Shown: piece after piece, positions 51,801 to 61,300 of the stretch
How positions within the stretch are numbered: the stretch's first letter is position 1
How the letters are laid out: every line of letters starts with the position of its first letter
NCBI RefSeq assembly: GCF_021018805.1
Contig: NC_086257.1
Location: 17,418,693 to 17,482,692, forward strand
DNA from: Prinia subflava
Lineage: Eukaryota > Chordata > Aves > Passeriformes > Cisticolidae
Direction of reading: 5' to 3'
Length of the DNA stretch: 64,000 bases
Translations under genes and position numbers: made by a program
The notes under the pieces: generated by a model
Told to the model about the DNA's origin: nothing
Seen by the model: the letters and a program-made list of their open reading frames with translations, nothing else
Database searches by the model: none

Positions 51801-51830
51801 CAGCTGAGAGCTCAGCAAAGCTCAGCAGCC
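45840..51830. other. Non-coding stretch, no supported gene
   Basis: I see no supported gene, RNA or intact element. Notable only are the short tandem CCTTAGACTT-like repeat at 47073-47117 and A/T runs. The 149-codon minus-strand frame at 46520-46969 is unrecognised and is opposed by frames on the other strand. Confidence 0.5.
47073..47117. repeat. Short degenerate tandem repeat, unit about 12 bases
   Basis: CCTTAGACTTT, CCTTAGACTGT, CCTTAAGGTT and CCTTTAGACTT follow each other, giving about four imperfect copies. Confidence 0.75.
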
Positions 51831-51835
51831 TGACA

Positions 51836-52135
51836 CGCGGCCGTGCCTGGGGTGCTGATGCCCTCTCAGTGAGGAGATGCTGTTCCCGGCCTTTGGCGGT
51901 TTTGGATTTCCAGGGCTCGGCCCGGAGCCCCCCGGCCCTGCAGCCCCCGGGAGGCGGCGGGACGGAGGAGCAGCAGCGCCACCTGCTGCCCACGGGCGGG
52001 CACTGCGCCCGGCCAGCGCCGCCTCCCCGCTGCTCATTCACCCTTCGGCTCCGCTGTTTGTCCTGTAAGAGGAATAAAAACCCGGGCCGCTTAGCAGGGG
52101 CTGTGACATCAGCACTCAGGAACTCACAGGTGGGT
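51836..52135 (+). promoter_or_regulatory. Isolated CpG islet with promoter-like features
   Basis: About 250-300 bases rich in CpG (many CGG/GCC steps between 51836 and 52093) inside AT-rich DNA. Plus-strand elements follow in promoter order: a TATA-like GAATAAAAAC at about 52072-52081, a CRE/AP-1-like TGACATCA at 52104-52111, and a good donor (CTCACAG then GTGGGT, last exon base 52129). A short first exon of about 25 bases would be implied if the TATA-like site works, so a start further up within the islet is more natural. No plus-strand coding exon is recognisable downstream in the window. The region could be a promoter of a non-coding RNA or distant gene, or an enhancer/insulator. Confidence 0.45.
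51975..51992 (-). promoter_or_regulatory. Near-perfect CTCF binding motif
   Basis: The minus strand reads TGGGCAGCAGGTGGCGCT. Against the 18-base vertebrate CTCF consensus YGRCCASYAGRKGGCRSY it matches 17 positions; only the fourth base (G for C) deviates. It sits in the centre of an isolated CpG islet, a typical context for constitutive CTCF sites. The motif is directional and points to the minus strand, so a loop partner would be expected towards lower coordinates. Binding itself is inferred. Confidence 0.6.
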
Positions 52136-52139
52136 ACAC

Positions 52140-54190
52140 ATTGCTGCAGCCAAAACGCGGCCTGGTGTTAGAGAGCAGGGGAGATGGAATAAATACATCC
52201 CCGTGCCTTGGGAACAATTTTCTCACCTCCCCAGCAAGCACTCACACAATAAATATATTTCCAGCTTGTGAAATGGGGAAAGATTTGTCTTCTATCACTA
52301 ATTTAAACTCACTGAAAAATCCAACTGGCTCTTTTACATAAGGAATCGAATGGCTAAGTCAGAACATATTCTGGTAAAAATCAGCATAGCTCCAGGGACC
52401 TGTGCTCGGGTGGATCAGAGCCAATTAACTCTGCCTTGTGTACAGAGGTCTGATAAGTAAGCCTGTGCTGGGGATTAAGTCACCCAAAAGAGACAGACAA
52501 GGCCAACTTTTATCTGCTGCTGTTTGCGAGCAAAGGTGAAAAGACAGTTGGTCAAGTGAACCAAACTGGGCTGGAAGCCAACAAAACCTCAGCGACTGGG
52601 GCAGAGTCACTCCAGGTTCAGGTTTGCATAATGGGGACTGCAGCCCAGCTTCCCCCTCCAACCCCAAGTCATTTGACTTAAATATGTGTCCTAACTGGCA
52701 CTCTTAATTAACACTGCCTTCCCAGAGAGGCTGCATCCACGTTCACATGAGTTTACATCCATTTGCTTTATCCACGTGTGATGGCAGATCTCAAACAAGC
52801 CTTTGCACTAGATCTTAAGATTTAGCTATCTTATCAGCATCCTCCAACTCTCCTTTTAAAAGGCTACATAGACAAATGTCTAACAGTTCTGCAGTCAGTG
52901 CACACCGACCTCCCACACAGGGGAGATGGAATTATCTCCACATTACAGTTTCTCACCTCTGCAATTTCTCCTTTATTTTTGAGACGGACCCGATTAGGCT
53001 GTCTCTGCTCTAAGGAGGGCCATTGCTGGGTCTGCAGGCACTGCCAGGAGCCTGGAGCTTCCAGATCCCTGCACAATGCAGTAAATGGAAGCACAATAGC
53101 AAGTGGAAGCTTGGGTGAGCCTCTCTGCTTCAGACAGACACACTGTTTAATCTGTCCAGGGTTTAGTGACTGATAATGACTGACAGACTGTACTGTTAAA
53201 AAACCAAAAAGGCCTGATTTGCTCTTAGCTCCCCCTAGTCTTGAATTTCCAAGAACAAAAGAACAGACTCTTACCTAGTCTGCTCCCGTGTAAGGGACTC
53301 TGCTCACCTTAGAAAGCTTTTCCTACACCCATCTCCACAGAAGGTTGTTCCTGAGCAGGGTGCCAGACAGGGGTATGGCACTGCAGATGTTCTACCAGTT
53401 CCCTGGGCAAAGGCATTCACACCTTCCTGTCCTGCTGCTCCTCACCATCAGACACTGAAATTCTTTTCCAGATGCTACATGCTAACAGTCCAATCAGCCT
53501 GAAATCAGACTAAATGCCCACATTTCCCGGTCCTCTCTTTTATACTATTGATGATTTTACAGCACAATGTTCCCAGCTACATGGCTCTGCTTTTCTCTTC
53601 TTTCCTTTGTTATGTTTCATTCCACTTCTATTACTCCACCTCTCGAGGTCAAGAAGTGTAGCCCTTTGTGTAGCATATCCTGATCCTCCTTTACTAATGG
53701 CGTCCTCTAAATGCTACCAGGAATTTGCATAAACATGTCCCTACCTGTGTGCTGAGGACATGAACCAATATATTAAAGCAGGATAAGTTTTAGGATTAAC
53801 CTAAGATATCTGGGAAACATCACTATCAGTTTTCCTCCAAGCTGATATGTTTCCTATTCATAGTACATATTTTTGTGTCTCCTCTTTGCCCAGCAGAATT
53901 GTGACATGTAAGTAACATCTTTAGTAATTTCTCATATAGCAGCTATCAGATATTAAAGCCTAGGGTATCAACCACATTTTTCCTGACTATGAAAATTGAT
54001 TATCTAAAAAATACTACTGTGACATAATCCAACACTAGTAAAAGCTTGCTACATTTTATTCCACTTTCCTCTCTCTGTCCCTTCTATCCTTCCTCTCATA
54101 TTATTCTTCCCTCCAAAGTCTATTCATAAGTCTTACATGCTACAGTTAAAAGTCGAGCAACCCTGTTGTTACGGCTTGGAAATACAGGGC
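52140..54190. other. Non-coding stretch, no supported gene
   Basis: Only short opposed frames; nothing recognised. If the islet at 51.9-52.1 kb starts a plus-strand transcript, its second exon is not identifiable here. Confidence 0.5.
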
Positions 54191-54465
54191 ATTTTTTATT
54201 TGCTGTTCTCCAACCACAAGCCTGAGCTTGACTTGCTCGTTTCTCATGCCCAGTCCGAGAGGGTTCTAGCACAAAAAGTGCCTTGTCCCCTCCATAAAAG
54301 TGTATAGATTTTGCTGTGCAAATACAGATTTTGCTGTGACATTTTCTCTCTTCCATCTCTGCCAATGGCTTTTTAGGGAAGTGGTAAGCAGGCAGTTTGT
54401 TGCTAATTCCTGTTATGTTTGGAACAAGGCTACAGATCGTCATAAAATGAAAAGACGCAAAAGGT

Positions 54466-54648
54466 TTATGTACCATTGTCATCAGGCTTAAATGGATTTG
54501 GATTGTTCCTTGGATGAACCACAAACTCCTCGTGCATGTCTGCAAAGGTGTAGCTCTTTCCAAGGCTCACTCCTCTGCCTAACTCATACCCAGCCTTGAA
54601 TCTGCTCAGCTGCTGGAGCGTCCTCACACAGGCCAGCAGCCTCCAGTA
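54466..54648 (-). CDS. Candidate terminal exon encoding a 60-residue protein end, family not recognised
   Basis: On the minus strand a strong acceptor (CCACTTTATTTGTGTTCAG) is followed at 54648 by 60 open codons and a TAA at 54466. The peptide begins YWRLLACVRTLQQLSRF, continues KAGYELGRGVSLGKSY, then TFADMHEEFVVHPRNNPNPF and ends KPDDNGT. Composition is balanced, with charged, aromatic and small residues mixed as in folded soluble proteins, quite unlike the Ser/Cys/Leu-rich chance frames around it. An AATAAA lies on the same strand at about 54196-54201, roughly 270 bases below the stop, so a terminal exon with a short 3' UTR is consistent. Alternatively a weaker donor (AATG then GTACAT at about 54473) would make it internal. 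I cannot name the family, and no upstream exon is certain. Confidence 0.4.
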   Translation of the reverse strand, partial: YWRLLACVRTLQQLSRFKAGYELGRGVSLGKSYTFADMHEEFVVHPRNNPNPFKPDDNGT

Positions 54649-54899
54649 CTGAACACAAATAAAGTGGGCTTGTTTTGGGGAGATCCCAATTCCCAGAAAG
54701 GAAATCCAGCTCTGTTTCTTCCCCAACACAGGACTTGCAGGCAAGAGCCCTGCCACAGGCTGAGGTCACAAACTTTTGGCATTTCTTACTCCTTCTCCCC
54801 TTTCTCTTGCCAGCCAGGCAGTAATTTTATAAAAAAGAACCCCACAGTACCTATCACCAGGTGCTTCCTTCCACTAGAGAGGATTTGAACGCTTTCTCC

Positions 54900-57890
54900 A
54901 GTCATTCTCATTTATTTATAATATTTTTATATAGTTCTCCCTCAGATTTCTCCAGTGAGATCAGGCTCACTTTAAAGTCTATATATGCATTATTTATCCC
55001 TGCCTGCAGTTAACCCCTTCAAGGCCAGTGTAGGATTTTTGCATGAGGTCCCAAAAATATAATAAAGAGTGAGCTAAAAGAGACTGACCGTGAACTTCTC
55101 CTTATTGCATCACAGTGTGATGGTCTGGGTATTTACTAGAGAAAGAAAGTGGTTTGATGTTGACTTAAATGTTGTTCATTAACTTATTTTCCATCTCCCG
55201 TGTTTCAAACTATGCTGAAACACAGTATTTGTTCCTTTGGAGAACATGTTATGTAAACTTCTGATGAAAAGTAAATATTTTCTTTGAAGGAAATGTTTAT
55301 ACCTGATCCAGTCTAAAACATGGAAGCTACTATAAAGGAGGCCTCTCTATTCTGACATCATTCAGTTTAGGTAAACAAATATGACAGCCAGTATCACATC
55401 AGGAATAGCTTCTAGGCAGTCACTGGTTTTAAATCTACTGGGAAACAGATGAATATTTAGGGCTGTATCATCTCCCCTTCAATGACAAATGTACCAATAT
55501 GGTTGTATTTTTTTCTATAAACCGTGCTTAGAAATGTTAATATTTGAGCAAATTCAGCATCCTTGTGCCTAAAACATGGATCCATATCACAAGCCTTATA
55601 CAAAGGCCAGGAAAACCAGAATTCTTATCCTTGATCACCAGCAGCTTTGAGTAGTCTCATACATCCTTCAGGCTCAGGCAGTGCTTGTCACCTGTTGATT
55701 TCCAGATGCTTCACCAGACAGGTATTCATTTTCCCCAGTGTGGTGTCCCCCCTGTTTCTCATGCACAGAAACTGAAGCTGAAACTGCTGGTGCCTCCAAC
55801 CACTGCTGTAATGCCGGCGATGGTCTTGCTTTGTGTCGGCAGTTTGTCCAAATGATCTCCAGAGATCCCTTCCAAAAATGTTCTACAATTCAGTGACTCG
55901 GCTGGTTGGATCATCCAGGTTCCCCTCTGGCAGCAGTTGTTCCCCATGTGGCTGCAGAGCCACTCGCGCAGGATCCGTGTTAACCCAACTCCCGGAGTTA
56001 ATCTGCCAAAGAGCCAACCTCACCACAACGAGTAATTCATTTCCTGATGGCAGGACGCCCTGCATCACCGCGCTGCGTGGCTGGGTGAGCGAAGGAGCAA
56101 TGCCAGAGGAGGCTGAGAGCCAGTGGCCAGGAGCAGGGGATGGGACCTCCCCTTTCCGGGGCAGTTAGCGGCTACATCAGCGACCCGCAACGTCAACCGT
56201 GCCTTTGGGACAGACATGGGAATTGAGCCTGCTCCCTTCTCTGTGCCTGCCCCGTTCCCCCGACCTGTCACAGTGCCACAGGTGTGGTTGAGTTCCTCTG
56301 ATGGACACCTGCCAGATTGCCCCAAGTCTGCTGTGGTTGGGAAGCGTTAGGCACGGATCCTGGCATTTGGACTGCAGGCACAGAGCCGTGGCTGAAAACA
56401 GTTGGCAGGGGCAGTCCCTGAGCCTCGTGATCAAAATCTGTTAGTAGCACCATCTCCTTAATTTTCTGCCAGCATGTTCACCATCTTGCTGAAGGTACAA
56501 CCCCCTGCACCCAGAATATGCCTCCCTGGGACGTACCACTTTCGCACGTTTTCCACAGTTTCCTGAACACCAAAGATTTTAAGAATTAAGAGAGTCTGGC
56601 AGCAGGTAAAACGTCCTTAAGCCCATGCACAGCTCCTCCTCTAGTTTCTAGCTACTCTGAAGCATTTTTTGTTTGTAGGCTCGGGTTCTTCTGCCCTAAT
56701 AGCTTATCTTCAAAAGCATGCTCTTATTTCAGATTCAGTTTCTTTGACCTTTGTTACACAGCAAACTTGAACTTCTGCTCTAAGAAAGCCTGTTCATCTC
56801 TTCCTGTCTTCTTCCATAAGCTTCCCGTAGTATTCTGCAAGTCTGCTTAACACCATCTTGTTATCTCTTTTGCTCTTGGTATAGTTTCCATTCTGTAGTC
56901 CCTCCAAAGTTGGCTAAACTGATTTCCCAGCTCAAGCTTTCCATTTGAATATCAATCACCCAAAAGGCTGAGTACAAACTTCAGTATTAAATATCCCACA
57001 CTGAACCTAGTCTGAAGGGACTGGCCAGTAATGTTTTTTTTTAAATTTCTACAAAACTTTACATGCTGGCCCTTCTAACCTGATTAGTTTCAGTGGAATT
57101 TAGGGGGCTTTCCTATTTTTCCCTCCCACAATTCCTTTCACAGGCTTAGTTGCTGAGAGGTTTCAATTTGTGACATCCAAGGTCATAAATATCCAAAGAT
57201 CTCCACTCCATTTCCCTGCTCTACGCAAGATACCAACCAGTCTGGCTCATTGCTCCTGTGTTTTTCCCATGGGCACTGTTGCACCTTCTCCAGTGTCTCT
57301 GGTAAATATAAACTGGATGCAGACAGAGTGGGAACTGGAGATGGAAACAGATACTTCAGAAATTATTCTTTCCCCCAAATAAGATGTTTTGTGTTCAGCT
57401 CCAACTGCAGAAAGGGCCTTTGGGCTGCAATAGGGGAATTTACTCCTGAATACAGCGCTAATCTGTTGGAACCATGTGTTTCTTCTCACAGAGATGTACT
57501 TCTCATGGAATTATTAGGGTTTATTAGGGGATATCTTTCAGTTCATTTCAGAATGCAGAAGAAGCAAAGGGCATATACTCCTTACAGAGCAAACTGTCTT
57601 TTACTGACAAACACATATTTATCCTAGCAGTGGAACCTAATTGTGACTGAGATCTAGAATCCCTATTAGTTCATTACTTAGAGATGCAAGGAAAAAGGGT
57701 TTTTCCCCTTCATTACTGTCATAATACAGCAGAGAAATTGTTCATTTCTTACTGACTTACATTTGCTTTTCAACAAAACAGAATAGAAATTATTTAATCA
57801 TTCATCCTCTATTTACCTTTCATATCGAAGCAAAGTTATCATAGGCAGCTTCATGATGCATGTAAAACAAATCCCAACAGAGACCATTCC
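54900..57890. other. Non-coding stretch with a small CpG-enriched patch
   Basis: Between about 55.96 and 56.26 kb CpG frequency rises (for example CCGCGCTGCG, AGCGACCCGC), too weakly for a clear CpG island. Short frames on both strands there are unrecognised. No splice-framed exon is convincing. Confidence 0.4.
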
Positions 57891-57899
57891 AGGATTTTA

Positions 57900-58380
57900 G
57901 GGGAAATTATTTGTATCATTATTATTCTACTGGGCTGCCTGCAATTTTCATCTCAAACCCAATACATTTTCCCCCCAGTATCTGCAATGACTTCCAAAAT
58001 TATGCAGATGATTATTTTATTAGCATGTACCCAGATGGTAGACTGCCAGGCATAGTTACTGTCATTGCATGTAGCTCTCTGTAATGCAAGAATTACTAAG
58101 AAAACAGTGCATTTGGCCACTGGTTATATAAATTAAGACCAAAGCAACAGTTACGAACTCAATTCAAACAAAATCAATAAAAGGCATGTGAATCATCAGA
58201 CTAGTAACATTAGACATAATGTTAACTCTAATATTTTCATGTCAGTCTAGCCCATCACTGAGTTGTGGGAAACGTCTGACAGGCTTCTGCCCCATAATGT
58301 AATTTCTCATTGGCTTTATTTAAAACCAGTTCTATTTAAAGCAGTTCATCACAAATCTTGCAATTTACTCTATGGATATA
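57900..58380. other. AT-rich block with clustered developmental-factor-like motifs
   Basis: The block has an unusual density of homeodomain-type cores (ATTA/TAAT), for example TTATGCAGATGATTATTTTA near 57999-58018 and AATTACTAAG, plus a MEF2-like CTATTTAAAG at about 58332 and an ATTGGCTTTATTTAAA segment. It has no open frames and few low-complexity runs, which is the look of many conserved vertebrate non-coding enhancers. This is impression only; conservation cannot be seen from one sequence. Confidence 0.2.
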
Positions 58381-58399
58381 CCTTAGATCACACTTGAGA

Positions 58400-61300
58400 G
58401 ACAAGGACCTAGGAGCAGAGCAGACTACAGTAAACAGAGAAAAGACACACATTCACTTTAAAACATCATTTTTGTACCATGGCAATCAGATCCCTCTGTG
58501 ACATTTGCCACACTAGACTGGCAGTGATGTTTATTCCAATACTGTATTTTGTATAAATGCAATGTTTGTCTCTTCCTACCTCCAAGGGATACAGTTTGTA
58601 AAATCATTTTGGATATGAAAAGCACTGTGGGGATAACGTGCCCTGTATGCTGTAAGATCACCCAGTGCAGACAAAGCCCCAGAACTTTGTGGCTGCAGAG
58701 AACGCTGTGCAGTGGGGCTGGACCAGCTGCCTGCTGTCAGCAGTGGCTGATGAGCTGCAGGAGCCAACACAGCCTCGGGTGTGTCACCACCCATCCTCAC
58801 CCTGGGGGCTTTCCAATTGCTCAGTATTCCCCTCCTCCTTGCCTTGCTTTGATTTGTTCCTCTGGTGTCCATCTCATCTCTGTGGTTCCTCTCAGCAGCT
58901 GTGGACTCCTCTTTCCTAGCACTGGCACAACAGTGACCAACTAGGCCCAGGTGTGTTTGCCTTTACTTAGTCCCCACACTAAGAAGTGTTGTATCCTGTA
59001 TGGGCACAAGGACCAAATATGGACTGGAGATTCCTTCCCTCACCGAATCCTGGACCTACCTCTCTTCTCTGAGAGAATTTCACATTGTGCAATGCACTCT
59101 GTCTTCCTCCACAGACAGATCACTGTGGGGAAATGTGATGGCAGCAGAAGTCACCTTCCTCTGCTGGACTGTGACTTGTAGGTAGAGAACTGTGGTAGCG
59201 TTTGCTGCTTGGGAAACTTCTCCCCATCAGGAACAGGCAGAAGGCTACCAGCTTAACCACATGGGTTAAGGCAGGCCCCAGAAGTGTGAGATCATAATCC
59301 ACAAGAGCAGGAGTTAGCATATCAAGGAGACAGCAATCTGAATACACCTTACACTGTTTCAGAAATCTGTTCTCTATCTGTTCAGGCACGGGTGGGAAGA
59401 TTGTACTGTTGGATCTGGACAAGCTAGAAGCCAAGTGTTATATTAAAATCTGTGTGCCACAGGAGGCTTGTGAACACAGGTCTTTTGTTGAAATATACTA
59501 TATATACTATATCTGCAGATTGGGTTTAGCTTTACACCTTGATTCTTCTGGCACAGCTGTTCACATTAGGAAAGTCAAACATGATGACAGATCTGATAGC
59601 TGGCACTGTCTGATGCAAACATAGGAAGCAGGAAGCAAGAGAAATCAAAGAAGAAAAATGTGTCTCTCCTTTAATGCACAACAGCAAACACTCCAGCCAT
59701 ATTCTCGCTGAAAGGAATTTGATGTCTCGGTCAGTGCTTTGCCTAATGAGCTACCAACATCAATCTGTCATCATCTGTATTATTTGAAATGGCCTCTGCT
59801 GACACAAGGTATATTCATGTACTGGCCCTCCTGGGCACTTGAGAGTTCAAGTCCTGGGCAGTTTATACCACACTGAATGATAATGAAGGGTAACAGAATA
59901 ATCATTGGCTTCCCTCTCTCAAGGGGAGGCAAGAATGTTGTTGCAGGGATCTCCCCCAGCCAAGAATGGCTTTTGATTACAGAGCCGGGAATATGAGTTA
60001 TTTGTTTCTCTGTGCACAAATAGTCTCCAGCAATTCTTTGCAACAGTGCTTTAGCTCTCCAAAGCACATGTAGCGCATCTGTCCATCTGTCCTGGCATTT
60101 CCATCAGCCTGCCCCAAGTATCCGACTCTCAAAAACTTGAAGGGCTGTATCAAAAGCCAAGAAGGAGATGAACACTGACAATAGGTGGGAATTTCAAGCA
60201 AAGAAATCCCCTTTTAGTGCCTGTCTTTACCTGTTCTATGATACATACAAAACATTACACAGTCATCTTTAACATCTTCAGCTGTACTCAGAAAATGACT
60301 GTTTTTGGAAATATCTTCTGAGTGAGATTTTAGATTATAAGGTTTCTAACCAATACCCAGCAGTTTCAAAACCTGAATCTTTAACTTGCATCATTAGACA
60401 GAAGCTTCACACAAACGAAGTAAATCATTGTCATAAAACTTAATACGAATGACAACAACCATATTTTATTGGTCCGAAGTTTGCAAAAGGCCTTGGTTCC
60501 TTTCAGAAAGTACCTGGGAGTTGCAACACCCTAGTCCTACTTAAGCCTTTTGCTCCCATGTTCATACACACTTAAAACTCCAGGTGAGCTGCAGGTGGGT
60601 TACGTAACAAGACAAACAACAATGTTTGACACCAGTATTACCAACCTTTTTCTTAGGAACTCAAAGATTTCAAAATTTATGAACCAGGCCTCACTTCCTC
60701 TTCTATAAAATGTAAATATTATATGTACCCTTTTGTCAGTGAAGGGCTTTCTTCCAGCTACCCCAGGGACAGTCTCATTTGTGAGACTGGTGTATGAACT
60801 ACAGGATGGTTTCTTTGCTCCTCACATATCCCAAAATGAAGCCAAGAGTTAGGAAGGGGCCAGATAAGATTGTTTTCAAAGAAACGTTTCGTACCAAACT
60901 GCTTTTGGTAAGGAAGAAGATAAGACTGCCCCTAGAGTGGCATTGCCATGTGTGCTCTTAAAGGCCGATTAAGAAAATATCTGTCAAAACAGAAATGTGG
61001 TAGATAAATTCACCATTTCAGGTGGTTTTCAAACATTTTGCCTTGTGAAGTCCTAAAATTTTTCAGGGTAAGTGAAACCACCCATATAACAAAAATAGGT
61101 CTAAAAGTCATGTAGCACTTTACTGCAGATAATGTGACAAGGGGCAGCTCTTGAGGCCCTGTGAGAACTCAGAGAGGTGATGGCCTCAAGGACAAGCTCA
61201 GAAGTGGGATTCTTTCTGAAGAGAGTGCAAGAGACACATCTGTCAGTGACAAGGCTGAATGGCTCAAAGAGATGTGATGGCAGAAGGGACAAGGTGAGAT

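Noticed and set aside
51767..52171. 134-codon plus-strand frame across the second CpG islet
   Set aside because: GC-driven, overlapped by equally open minus-strand frames, and interrupted by the TATA-like and donor elements.
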